A stretch of 62,236 bases of DNA, taken from an uncultured Pseudomonadota bacterium. GTDB taxonomy: Bacteria; Pseudomonadota; Alphaproteobacteria; Rs-D84. Location of the stretch: the NCBI GenBank assembly GCA_902795435.1, contig CADBLE010000004.1, positions 9,365 to 71,600 of the forward strand, written 5' to 3'. Below are positions 53,128 through 62,041 of the stretch, piece by piece (position 1 is the stretch's first letter; every line of letters begins with the position of its first letter). The notes beneath the pieces were generated by a model. The model did no database searches, was not told where the DNA came from, and worked only from the letters and a program-made list of their open reading frames with translations. A program made the position numbers and the translations under genes.

Positions 53128-55853
53128 TCTTCACGACGGGCAAAATCATCACAATCGGTGTAATAACTATTTTGATTATCTTTCTCAACATATTCGTATT
53201 CAACACCGGCTTTGGCATATTTTGCAAATAATTCTTTGATTCTATTTACAGAACCTTTGATTATATTTTCTGCTTCTTCACCTGAGAAAGAAACAATACG
53301 TCTGCTATTTTTCTTTAATTGTAAAAATTGTAAAACAGGTATCTTTGTTGTATCAGATTCAACACCGTCAAAACCATTATTTTGTAAAATATATCCTTCT
53401 AATGGAATCTGAGGTTTATCCCCACTTTCCAAATCTTTATCTTCTGGGATTGCACCTGTTTTTATATCCATAACACCTTCTGGCCAAACGATATCCGCTT
53501 TTGCTCTAATAGTTCTTTTACCACCGTCAAATTCCAACTCTACGTGCCCTTCCCTTTCGGTTTCGGCTTTCATAATATTACCTTTGTCACCTTCTGCTAA
53601 GCCCGAAACATATTTGGCAATTTCTTCAAATCTTTCATGCCAGAATTTGAATAATACAGGATATTCTTTTGCGATATCTTGTGCCTGTTCATCCATCAAA
53701 GCAACCAATTCTTCCTGGGTCTTTTTACCCAAATGGTTTTCAATTACTTCATGAACAATAATTCCAAAATTTCTTTGGTCTGGGATTGTCCAATAATCAT
53801 CTTTTGGTTTCAATTTCAAAATATGTTTCACATAGAAATTATACGGATTATTCAGCAATGTTTCTAATTCTGTTACAAAAACATCACTGGTATCAATATC
53901 TTTTGGAATTGCAGAATCTTTAATTGGGTTATCTGCAACAACATCACGGTTATTTACCAAATCTAATAATTTATCGTCTGATTCAATATCATCCGCATAA
54001 ACACGAACACGTGAAATAAATCTGGATTCAATATTTACACGACCACCAGATTGCTTTGTTCTTAACCAATAAACCCTTGGCGCACAAGACAAAGTTATAA
54101 AATCAAGTGCCATTAAAGAAACTTTTTTATTTGGTGATGGCATTCCAATTTTTTCCGCCACAGATTTTGACAGCCAAAAACTTTGATATCCCAATGCAGG
54201 AAACATATCTTCATTAAGACCTGTCAAAATAACAACATCTGCGGTTTGCATACGCGCTTCTATTGTTCCCAACACAGATATTCTGCAATTTTTCGGACAA
54301 GGATATCTGACAGAAACACCTTTTATAGCATCTTCCATGAATGCACGTATATCATACACATTTAAATAAATTCCAACATCTGCTAATTCCACACAGAAAT
54401 TTTTCAGAACATCAGACATATTTTTAATGCTTTGCCATATTGGAAAATCATCTTTATTTTCATAAGATATTCTTGGTCTGATTTCATATTTTGTATAACC
54501 TTTATCAAAATAGTTTTCCATGAAATCAACCAACATTTCATATAAATCAAATTGATATTCTTGGAATAATTTATCAAAAGAATTTTCTTTATCATCTATG
54601 AAATCGTCCATCAGATTTAACAATGCACGACCCAATTTTGTCATATTTCCAGGAACACCCGCAGAAAAATCTACTGCTATTTTATTTTCTTCATCTTGCT
54701 GGGCATTATAATTGTCTACTTCTGTTCTAATTCTTTGGTTTGCTACCTTGTCAGGTGTTACGATTAAAACAGTTTTGTTTTCATCTTGCTTTATCGTATC
54801 TATTGCCAATTGCAAAGCCAATGCAGATTCTTGATTTTCACGATTGCATTCAACATACGTAAAATTATCAGGTTTATTTTGCGTTTGTTCACACGTGTTT
54901 CCAAATGCTTCGTTATAAAAATCTATGTATTTGTTTGGTTCACCCAATGTTATAACATCACCAGGTTCCATATTTAATTTCTTCAAGAATTTATATTCAG
55001 CATAATACGGATTTGTTTCTAATTCTAAATCTGATTTTTTACCGTTTATTTTACCAGACAAAATAATTTCACCATTATCACAATGTGCAATATATTCCAT
55101 CAAATCAGCAGTCACAGGAACAGATGCCGTTGAACCACAAACAATTACTTTTTCGTAATCTTTGATTTTATCTTTCCATAATAATATATTTTCATTTCTT
55201 AATTGTGTTTGTGTTTTTATCAGGTTTTGTTTTGTCATACCCTTTAACAATTCTGATTTTGTAGAATTGAAAACATCACCCCAATCTATATCAGAAACAT
55301 CTTTGCCAACACTTTCTTCTATATAATCTTGAACACTGGTGTAATCTTTTACATTTTGTTTGGAAATACCGTCCAAAAATCCAGTCATAATTTTCAATAA
55401 TTCGGCCTTGGCCTTTCTGGTGTTTTCTGTTACAGAATCTGAATCATCCATACTGAAAACTTCGTCCCAATTTATATCTTTGATATCAACACCTTCGTTT
55501 TCAAGATAATCTTGCATTGCAACAAAATCATGTGCCAACGGTAATGCCGCAGATATAGTTTTAATATAAGGAACCGTTGTCAAAATAGACGCTAATTTTA
55601 TAACGCGTTCTTGATTTGATAAAACATCTATTTCTTCTTCGTTATCAACACCCGTTCCCAATGGCACCATATTTGGTAAAATAACCGCATGACCAATTTT
55701 TTTCACAATCAACATTTCAAAAGAACGAATTGCACGACGACTTGGCAAAAACAAAAGCAGTTTAGAAAAATCATCACTATATGATTTAATTCTGTCCCAT
55801 AAAACATTTAATATTTCAGATGGATTATAAACATTGTAAATATTATTTAACAC
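53124..55853 (-). CDS. addB: AddB-like double-strand-break repair nuclease subunit
   Basis: 909 residues from a GTG start at 55853 (AAAGGA 6 nt upstream, inside the engB end). The N-terminal LLFLPSRRAIRSFEMLIVKK is the degenerate helicase-like lead of alphaproteobacterial AddB. The C-terminal RecB-type nuclease has NPYNFYVKHILKLKP, GIIVHEVIENHL, ADIVWPEGVMDIKTG (D-x-K) and KPQIPLEGYIL. It should pair with AddA, which lies outside the window. The central part is diverged. Confidence 0.85.
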   Translation of the reverse strand: MLNNIYNVYNPSEILNVLWDRIKSYSDDFSKLLLFLPSRRAIRSFEMLIVKKIGHAVILPNMVPLGTGVDNEEEIDVLSNQERVIKLASILTTVPYIKTISAALPLAHDFVAMQDYLENEGVDIKDINWDEVFSMDDSDSVTENTRKAKAELLKIMTGFLDGISKQNVKDYTSVQDYIEESVGKDVSDIDWGDVFNSTKSELLKGMTKQNLIKTQTQLRNENILLWKDKIKDYEKVIVCGSTASVPVTADLMEYIAHCDNGEIILSGKINGKKSDLELETNPYYAEYKFLKKLNMEPGDVITLGEPNKYIDFYNEAFGNTCEQTQNKPDNFTYVECNRENQESALALQLAIDTIKQDENKTVLIVTPDKVANQRIRTEVDNYNAQQDEENKIAVDFSAGVPGNMTKLGRALLNLMDDFIDDKENSFDKLFQEYQFDLYEMLVDFMENYFDKGYTKYEIRPRISYENKDDFPIWQSIKNMSDVLKNFCVELADVGIYLNVYDIRAFMEDAIKGVSVRYPCPKNCRISVLGTIEARMQTADVVILTGLNEDMFPALGYQSFWLSKSVAEKIGMPSPNKKVSLMALDFITLSCAPRVYWLRTKQSGGRVNIESRFISRVRVYADDIESDDKLLDLVNNRDVVADNPIKDSAIPKDIDTSDVFVTELETLLNNPYNFYVKHILKLKPKDDYWTIPDQRNFGIIVHEVIENHLGKKTQEELVALMDEQAQDIAKEYPVLFKFWHERFEEIAKYVSGLAEGDKGNIMKAETEREGHVELEFDGGKRTIRAKADIVWPEGVMDIKTGAIPEDKDLESGDKPQIPLEGYILQNNGFDGVESDTTKIPVLQFLQLKKNSRRIVSFSGEEAENIIKGSVNRIKELFAKYAKAGVEYEYVEKDNQNSYYTDCDDFARRED

Positions 55854-56397
55854 CGATTAAATCCTTTAGTTTTTCAAGTCCATATTTCTTTTCTGCGGAT
55901 GTTTCAAGAATTTCTTCCATCATTGCAGAATGTTCTTCGTGTGATAATTTTGCCTGTTCTGATTCACGAATTTTTTTATCTTTCTTGGTATAAACGATTT
56001 GATAACAAATACCGTTGTTATCACAAAAATCCATTAAATCTAAATCAGAATCTTTTGCCCCAATTCGTGAATCTATCAAAATAAATAATCTGCGTAATTG
56101 TGAACGATTTATCAAATATTCTTCCAATCTGTTTAACCAGCGCATAGCATCTGCCTTAGACACCTTGGCATAACCATACCCCGGCAAATCAACAATCATT
56201 ACCCTGTCGTCCAGATTAAACAAATTCAAACTCTGTGTTCGGCCCGGTGTGTTTGATGTGCGTGCAACCTTTTCCCCCAACACCGCGTTTATCAAAGATG
56301 ATTTACCAACATTACTGCGTCCCACAAAAGCATATTCAACAAATTGTGTTTGCGGTAAAGATTTTACTGTTTCAAAAGAGCCGACAAATTTAATCAT
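55843..56397 (-). CDS. engB: Ribosome-assembly GTPase EngB/YsxC
   Basis: 184 residues. G1 GRSNVGKSS (about 27-35), G2 TSNTPGRTQ, G3 DLPGYG, G4 TKKDK. Required for 50S assembly in most bacteria. Start at 56397 overlaps the rsmI stop by one base; end overlaps addB by 11 bp. Confidence 0.95.
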   Translation of the reverse strand: MIKFVGSFETVKSLPQTQFVEYAFVGRSNVGKSSLINAVLGEKVARTSNTPGRTQSLNLFNLDDRVMIVDLPGYGYAKVSKADAMRWLNRLEEYLINRSQLRRLFILIDSRIGAKDSDLDLMDFCDNNGICYQIVYTKKDKKIRESEQAKLSHEEHSAMMEEILETSAEKKYGLEKLKDLIGVK

Positions 56398-57182
56398 TAT
56401 TTATTCACCAATTTTTTATACGCTTCTTTTTTTGATATCCCCGTCATTTGTGCCAATTGAGCCGCCGCAGATTTTGTGGAATTTGCAACGATATCATTTA
56501 CAATTTCACTGATTTCTTCATCACTCATTTTTTTATCAGGCGCCGGCGCAACAACCAATACAATTTCACCACGTGGTGGTTCTATATTCATCAAATCAGA
56601 CGGATAACCAATAATTGTTTCTTCGTGAATTTTTGTAATTTCACGAACAATTGCGATTTGACGTTCCGGCATAACATTTGCCAATGTTTTAATTGTATCC
56701 ATAATACGGTTCGGACTTTCATAATAAATAATCGTGTGACGAATTTTATTATCTTCACGAACCTTTTTTTCATCAAAAAATCCACAGAACGTAAATCTGT
56801 CTGTTGGAAATCCTGACAATACCAGCGCAGATATCACAGCCGTTGGCCCTGGAACCATATATACCGGCACACCCGCCATGCGTGCCGCCCGAACCAAACG
56901 AAATCCAGGGTCGCTTATTGCAGGCATACCCGCATCAGAAACCGTCGCCAATGAAATTCCAGATTGCACTTTTTCAATCAAAGAATCTATGACATCTCTT
57001 TCATTATGTTCATGACACGAGACAACTTTGGTCTTGATATCAAAATGTTGCGCTAATTTAGAAAACACACGCGTATCTTCCGCAGCAATTAAATCAACAT
57101 TTTGTAAAATCTCTATTGCACGCGGGGACATATCCGATAAATTTCCAATTGGTGTCCCAACAACATAAACCCCTGATTGCAT
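56397..57182 (-). CDS. rsmI: 16S rRNA (cytidine(1402)-2'-O)-methyltransferase
   Basis: 261 residues. VVGTPIGNLSDMSPRAIEIL, AAEDTRVFSKL, SDAGMPAISDPGFRLVRAA and VPGPTAVISALVLSGFPTD are the RsmI signatures of the tetrapyrrole-methylase fold. The C-terminus is a short helical tail with KKEAYKKLV. It begins the operon rsmI-engB-addB and is divergent from the LppC-like gene, a common alphaproteobacterial arrangement. Confidence 0.95.
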   Translation of the reverse strand: MQSGVYVVGTPIGNLSDMSPRAIEILQNVDLIAAEDTRVFSKLAQHFDIKTKVVSCHEHNERDVIDSLIEKVQSGISLATVSDAGMPAISDPGFRLVRAARMAGVPVYMVPGPTAVISALVLSGFPTDRFTFCGFFDEKKVREDNKIRHTIIYYESPNRIMDTIKTLANVMPERQIAIVREITKIHEETIIGYPSDLMNIEPPRGEIVLVVAPAPDKKMSDEEISEIVNDIVANSTKSAAAQLAQMTGISKKEAYKKLVNK

Positions 57183-57238
57183 TTTGTATCCTTTTATAGT
57201 AGAATATTACCATATAAAAAATAGGTTTTTCAATGTAT

Positions 57239-58843
57239 ATGAACAAATTTTTAGTTTTAATCGGTCTTTTTTCGCTTTTGGCGGGTTGCGGTGGAAACAA
57301 ACAAGCATTATGGGGGCCATCTCTTGATGCAACAACCAACCCAACAGATGTCCAAGACGCTTATTTATATTCTACATCTCTGTATGGTTCTGATGACGGT
57401 GGAAAATCTGCAAATATCGCTGTTTTATTGCCTATGACAGGAAACACAAAAACCGCTGGGGAAAGCATAAAAACATCTATTGAAACGGCATTTTTAAGAA
57501 AACCTAAATCAAATGTAAAAATATCTTTCTATGATTTGTCTGGTAATTATTCAGAACGCACAGACATCATAAATCATGTTTTATCCACCAACCCAGACGC
57601 AATTATCGGTCCATTATTTGCAGAAGACGCCCGTTATATTCGCGACAGAAAAAAATCATCTCTGCCGGTTGTATCTTTTACATCTGATATAACTGCATTG
57701 GGTGATAATGTGGTCAGTGTGAATTTAATTCCAACCCAGAGCATTGAAACAATCGTTCGCCAAATAAAACAAGACGGTGCAATAAATGTTGTTGTTTTGG
57801 CGCCAAATGATAATTCTGGAAAAATGATGGCATCTGTCGCAGCGAAAGCAATCCCACTCTACGACATGTCATTAAATGGTCTGTTTTATTATGACACTGG
57901 AAAATCAGATTCTATCAAAGATGTCGCAATGCGTGCATCTATGTTCGGCACAAGAAACGCTGCAAACACACGCGCCCGCGAAATTTTGTCAGACATTTTA
58001 ACCAAAGAAAGTTTGACCGCACAACAGAGAAATTCTTTAAACAAACAACTTGAAAAAATATCACGCACAGAAACAACTGGAAAATTACCGTATGATGCGA
58101 TTTTATTCTTGGGCAATGGCGAAGATTCCAAAACATTGACATCTTTCTTGCGCTATTATGGTGTTGGTGCGCGTGATGTCGCGATGTATGGTACAACATT
58201 ATGGCATGGTTCTAATATCGCCACAGATTTAACATTGGCGGGTGCAAAATATGCAACTTTACCTGAAATTTCTGATAATTTCGTCAGTTTATACAGCATG
58301 GTATCCGGGCAAAATCCAGATTATCTGGCCGCTTTCGGTTATGATGCGGCAAATTTAACATTGGGCATGTTATTCACCCCAAAAAGCCCAGACGCATATT
58401 TATATGACCCAAGTGGTTATGTCGGAACAACTGGTATATTCCGTATTCAACCAAATGGCGAAGACGAACGCGGTTTGCGTATAATGGAATTCAACGGCAC
58501 TGAAACAGTTAATGAATTGAAATCGTCCCCAACCAATTTCATAACACCACTTTATAATGTAAATAATAAATATTTGCGTTCTGTTCCTGAAAAGGAATTA
58601 AATACACACGGTGTAAACCCGGGCGATTACATAACAATTCCAGAACACCTGCGTAAAAAGAGTGCATATAAAACAAAAACAATTGGTGCAAATTATGTCG
58701 CAGAAGAAACCGACATAGAATCAAAACCAATACAAATATTCGCAGAATCTGAAAAAGAAGTGATTTCTGACCCTGAATTTCAACCTGTCAAAATTGAATC
58801 CGTAGAAAGAAAAAATATAGATAGTGTTGAAATAGCAGAATAA
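57239..58843 (+). CDS. LppC/LpoA-like lipoprotein (penicillin-binding-protein activator family)
   Basis: 534 residues; ATG 57239 is preferred because the signal then reads MNKFLVLIGLFSLLAGC with lipid Cys at 17 (57233 is also possible). The body is a periplasmic-binding-protein type I fold: NIAVLLPMTGNTKTAGESI, LSTNPDAIIGPLFAEDA, LPVVSFTSD, FGYDAANLTLGM. This is the LppC group, homologous to LpoA which activates PBP1a; a branched-chain-amino-acid-binding role is less likely. The C-terminal 60 residues are charged and disordered. Confidence 0.82.
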   Translation: MNKFLVLIGLFSLLAGCGGNKQALWGPSLDATTNPTDVQDAYLYSTSLYGSDDGGKSANIAVLLPMTGNTKTAGESIKTSIETAFLRKPKSNVKISFYDLSGNYSERTDIINHVLSTNPDAIIGPLFAEDARYIRDRKKSSLPVVSFTSDITALGDNVVSVNLIPTQSIETIVRQIKQDGAINVVVLAPNDNSGKMMASVAAKAIPLYDMSLNGLFYYDTGKSDSIKDVAMRASMFGTRNAANTRAREILSDILTKESLTAQQRNSLNKQLEKISRTETTGKLPYDAILFLGNGEDSKTLTSFLRYYGVGARDVAMYGTTLWHGSNIATDLTLAGAKYATLPEISDNFVSLYSMVSGQNPDYLAAFGYDAANLTLGMLFTPKSPDAYLYDPSGYVGTTGIFRIQPNGEDERGLRIMEFNGTETVNELKSSPTNFITPLYNVNNKYLRSVPEKELNTHGVNPGDYITIPEHLRKKSAYKTKTIGANYVAEETDIESKPIQIFAESEKEVISDPEFQPVKIESVERKNIDSVEIAE

Positions 58844-58847
58844 ATGC

Positions 58848-58875
58848 TTGCGTTTCTAAAAAAATCAGTTATAAT
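58848..58875 (+). promoter_or_regulatory. tRNA operon promoter
   Basis: TTGCGT (58848-58853), 16-bp spacer, consensus TATAAT (58870-58875), 21 bp before tRNA-Gly. Confidence 0.75.
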
Positions 58876-58896
58876 CTGATGGCTTGAAATTTAGTT

Positions 58897-58971
58897 GCGA
58901 GCATAGTTCAAAGGCTAGAATGCAAGCCTTCCAAGCTTGAAATGAGGGTTCGATTCCCTCTGCTCGCACCA
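58897..58971 (+). tRNA. tRNA-Gly (anticodon TCC)
   Basis: Acceptor GCGAGCA pairs fully with TGCTCGC; anticodon stem CAAGC/GCTTG with loop CTTCCAA; T stem GAGGG/CCCTC with TTCGATT loop; CCA is encoded (58969-58971). U8 is present. Reads GGA and GGG codons. Confidence 0.97.
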
Positions 58972-58977
58972 GAGATT

Positions 58978-59064
58978 GGGCGTGCGCCGGAGTTGGAGAG
59001 CCGGGGCAGACTGTAAATCTGTTGTCTTACGACTGAGGTGGTTCGAATCCACCCACTCCCACCA
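58978..59064 (+). tRNA. tRNA-Tyr (anticodon GTA)
   Basis: Class II tRNA: D stem CCGG/CCGG, anticodon stem GCAGA/TCTGT with loop CTGTAAA, long variable arm with GTC/GAC stem, T stem GGTGG/CCACC, encoded CCA. The acceptor GGGCGTG against CACTCCC has a C4-U69 mismatch, and position 8 is C rather than the near-universal U. A26 and A21 positions are also G. It lies 6 nt after tRNA-Gly. Confidence 0.92.
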
Positions 59065-59463
59065 AAAAATATAACGGCCATACAACGAAGTTGTTTGGTT
59101 CGACAACAAGCAGATTTCGGAAGCGCAGCACACCGAAATCGTTGCGGTTGCCACGCAGGGCTTTGCCCGAGTGAATCACCCACGCAACTGGTCGGTTTTT
59201 GTTTTTGTATAGTGGGAGTGGGTGGATGCACCAGAATATCAACGGCACAACAAGTGCCGTTAGAAAACGACAGTTTTAGTTGGCGACAGCCAACAAGATA
59301 TGCATGGTGAATACGAGAATACACAATTAACAAATCTGTAAAAACGGATATGTTTGTTAGAGTTTTTACATTTAGATTTGTTTATTGTGTATCGAGGCGC
59401 GCTCACTCTATCGTGATAACGATATTGGTTTATGGTATTAGGCGATACAAACGCAGTTTGTTT
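59065..59463. repeat. Hairpin-rich intergenic region after the tRNA genes
   Basis: No gene is supported. Stem-loops: GATTTCGG/CCGAAATC (59113-59140), AACGGCA/TGCCGTT (59241-59261), GTTGGC/GCCAAC (59279-59294), a long imperfect palindrome 59319-59392 (about 25 paired bases: ATACACAAT, ACAAATCT and GTAAAAAC arms), TATCGT/ACGATA (59409-59424) and ACAAAC/GTTTGT followed by Ts (59447-59465), the last a possible terminator. A 15-nt inverted copy of the tRNA-Tyr 3' end lies at 59212-59226. Confidence 0.65.
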
Positions 59464-60150
59464 TTAATACCCCTTTACCAATTCTGTTCCGTATTTGGCC
59501 AAGGTTGCTTTGGCTGCTCTGATTTGTTCGTTTATATTTACAATACGTGCAATTTCTTTATCTATCAATTTGTCTGCAATTTTATCGCATTCTGCATCAA
59601 TTTGTTTACTGATTTCTGATTTCTTTTTTTCCATTTTAAGTGAAGATTTTTTTGTTTTCAGATTATAATCATATTTAACAAAATCACCGATATATATTTC
59701 GGGTCTTTGTTCATGACCTTCCCTGTTTCGTGTTGCAACACCAGGCATTTCCCATTTTGCTTTATTTTCGTAATTTGTATAAAAATATATCATTCGCAGT
59801 AAATTGAAAATGTCCTTGTTTTTAACTTCTGCTTCATTATTCACAGATTCTGAATTGCAATATATTCCAAACAATTTCTTTACAGATTCTTGTTTATCAG
59901 TTTTAATTTTATACCAATAAATTTCTTCGTGCCATGAATCATACCAATCACTGTAATGAACGATTTCATACACAGGTGTCACAAATTGAATCAGTTTTAA
60001 TAAATCTTGTCTGACAATTTTTGCCAATTTTGTTTTATATAAAACCTTGAATTTCTTAGGGTCTTTGTAAAATAAATCTTTTGTTGGTTGTGGGAAATTG
60101 TCTATAAAATAAGTTTCTTGAATTGTTTGTGCGGTTGTTTTATCTGTCAT
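59464..60150 (-). CDS. Hypothetical soluble protein
   Basis: 228 residues, Lys/Asp/Tyr-rich, no signal peptide or membrane helix. The last 60 residues (KKKSEISKQIDAECDKIADKLIDKEIARIVNINEQIRAAK) are likely a long helix or coiled coil. No family recognised. Isolated on the minus strand; ATG 60150 follows AAAAGGA. Confidence 0.6.
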   Translation of the reverse strand: MTDKTTAQTIQETYFIDNFPQPTKDLFYKDPKKFKVLYKTKLAKIVRQDLLKLIQFVTPVYEIVHYSDWYDSWHEEIYWYKIKTDKQESVKKLFGIYCNSESVNNEAEVKNKDIFNLLRMIYFYTNYENKAKWEMPGVATRNREGHEQRPEIYIGDFVKYDYNLKTKKSSLKMEKKKSEISKQIDAECDKIADKLIDKEIARIVNINEQIRAAKATLAKYGTELVKGY

Positions 60151-60237
60151 AAAAAATCCTTTTACTGCGTCTTTATCTTATATTTATACACAATATAAAA
60201 ACAATACAAATATGTGGGGAAAGCAACTTAAAACACC

Positions 60238-60265
60238 TTGCACATAAATAAATTTTTGATACAAT
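60238..60265 (+). promoter_or_regulatory. Promoter of the nucleosidase-like gene
   Basis: TTGCAC (60238-60243), 16-bp spacer, TACAAT (60260-60265), 60 bp before the start at 60325. Confidence 0.5.
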
Positions 60266-60324
60266 GAAAGTGTGTTTTTAATAATTCCCGTTGCAAATTT
60301 ATTTGATAAAAAAAGGATACCAAC

Positions 60325-60840
60325 ATGAACTATATCTTGGTTGCAGATAAACAAGAAGCAGACAATATAAAAATTCCAAAAGAATTAAAAGATTCAGTAA
60401 AAATTATTACTTTCGATGGTTGGGGCGATACCTCCGTAATAAAGAAACTATCAAAAATGATGTTGAATCACGAATTTAATAAAAACGATAAATTTTTCAA
60501 TATCGGTTATGCCGGCTCTAATGAATTTCCAATTGGTACGGCCGTCGTTGTTGGCAGTGTGGCGAAAGAAATTCCTTCACATACGGTAAAAGAACCATCT
60601 GTTAAATTGGATAAAGAATCCAAAGTTAAATGTTATTCATCATTGAATTTCGTAGAAACCACAAAACACACCGGTGTATTTGATATGGAATTATATACAC
60701 TCGCAACATTTTTCCCAAAAATTAAATCTATTAAAATCGTTTCAGATAATCTGAATTACCACGAATATAAACAGGTCGCAATTACAAAGGCCTGGCGCGA
60801 CGCAAATAAAATATTATTTGAATGGATAAAAAAACATTGA
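60325..60840 (+). CDS. Small nucleoside-phosphorylase/nucleosidase-like protein
   Basis: 171 residues, shorter than the usual 230-250. FFNIGYAGSNEFPIGTAVVVGSV resembles the strand and loop N-x-G-x-A-G...IGxxVV of MTA/SAH nucleosidases, and FDMELYTLATFFPKIKSIKIVSDN matches the VxDMExxA...IxxVSD segment carrying the ribose-binding Glu and the catalytic Asp. The N-terminal phosphate-loop region is abbreviated. It might act on nucleosides or be a binding-only member. AAAAGGA precedes ATG 60325. Confidence 0.62.
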   Translation: MNYILVADKQEADNIKIPKELKDSVKIITFDGWGDTSVIKKLSKMMLNHEFNKNDKFFNIGYAGSNEFPIGTAVVVGSVAKEIPSHTVKEPSVKLDKESKVKCYSSLNFVETTKHTGVFDMELYTLATFFPKIKSIKIVSDNLNYHEYKQVAITKAWRDANKILFEWIKKH

Positions 60841-60888
60841 TTTTTTTTCATATAATAATAGAATCTAATTTGTATAAAATAGGTTTTG

Positions 60889-61401
60889 ATGTTGAAAAAA
60901 ATATTTATGTTTTTAATAACTGTTTTCACCATATCAGGTTGTTATACAAACAATTTTACTGAATACTACAATGAAATGATTGATGAAGACACAGAATTAG
61001 AAGAAAATCCTGATACATACATAAAAGTAATTGAAACCTCCAATACAAAAGCAAATGTTGAAAAATATATCAACCAAGGATACGTTGTAATTGGAGAATC
61101 TTCGTTCAGAAGTGAATGGGAACCTTTGTCAAACGTTATTGCAACAGCTCGCGAAAAAGGTGCTTCTATTGTTGTTGTTGGTACAGTTGCGACAGGCCAT
61201 AATCAAAAAGAGCAACTTGTTCCAATCACTAGTATAAACACAGCATATCACAATGGGAACATATATTCTGGTTATGGGTATGCAAATTATTCTGGAACTT
61301 CTACATACACAACAACAAACTATACAACAAGACATTATTCTGTCACCGTGTTTTATCAAGAAGCCTACTTTTTAGCAAAGAAAAAAGAATCTAAAAAATG
61401 A
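60889..61401 (+). CDS. Small lipoprotein, unknown function
   Basis: 170 residues from ATG 60889. Lipobox ITVFTISGC gives a lipidated Cys near 18. VEKYINQGYVVIGESSF and AREKGASIVVVGTVATG form an alpha/beta part; a Tyr/Ser/Thr-rich tract (YSGYGYANYSGTSTYTTTNY) follows. Similar domains occur in lipoproteins of several host-associated bacteria, function unknown. The stop overlaps the next start (ATGA). Confidence 0.65.
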   Translation: MLKKIFMFLITVFTISGCYTNNFTEYYNEMIDEDTELEENPDTYIKVIETSNTKANVEKYINQGYVVIGESSFRSEWEPLSNVIATAREKGASIVVVGTVATGHNQKEQLVPITSINTAYHNGNIYSGYGYANYSGTSTYTTTNYTTRHYSVTVFYQEAYFLAKKKESKK

Positions 61402-61997
61402 GACCTATTAAGAAAATCTTCACCACTATTTGTGTTATTCTATGTATAAATTCTTGTGCATCGTTTGTTAACACCAACACTCCAACCGCATCTCAAGATT
61501 ACGAATCTGTAAAGATAGAAAAAGAATCAAAAAAAGATATTACTTTTTCTGTTTCTATATACACACAAACAATGACAACAATAGAAATAGAACAAACATA
61601 TGTAGCAAAACAAATAAAACAACGCCTAAAAGATACAAAATTATTTAATAAAATAACTTGGGTTTCAAAAGAAAACGCTAGTTCAAACCATTACCATTTT
61701 GATGTAAAAATTGTTTCTGCAAATGAATCAGATAGAACACTTATGATACTACTTTCAACAATTACATTTGCTTGTATTCCAACATGGATAACAACATATG
61801 TTGACACAAGCATGTTTGTAATAAAAAACAATACAGAAGTATATTCAGCAACAGCACCAGCAACTATAACTGATGTAGTTTGGCTACCATTTATTATTTT
61901 TAGTCCTGTTGCAAATCATACGACTGCAAAATCATCATTGTTTCAACAAGACATAGACTATTTTATAAATGAAATAATAACAAATAAATTATATTAA
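61398..61997 (+). CDS. Small lipoprotein, unknown function
   Basis: 199 residues. Signal with ILCINSC puts a lipidated Cys near 20. The mature part has a Thr/Glu-rich linker and one hydrophobic segment (ILLSTITFACIPTWITTYV) inside a strand-rich domain. Coupled to the previous lipoprotein gene by a 4-bp overlap. No family recognised. Confidence 0.62.
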   Translation: MRPIKKIFTTICVILCINSCASFVNTNTPTASQDYESVKIEKESKKDITFSVSIYTQTMTTIEIEQTYVAKQIKQRLKDTKLFNKITWVSKENASSNHYHFDVKIVSANESDRTLMILLSTITFACIPTWITTYVDTSMFVIKNNTEVYSATAPATITDVVWLPFIIFSPVANHTTAKSSLFQQDIDYFINEIITNKLY

Positions 61998-62041
61998 AAA
62001 AACACAATATATATTCAATATACACAACAAGGGAGTTATTT

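Noticed and set aside
58908..59333. Minus-strand ORFs across the tRNA genes
   Set aside because: These are typical spurious translations of antisense tRNA sequence.
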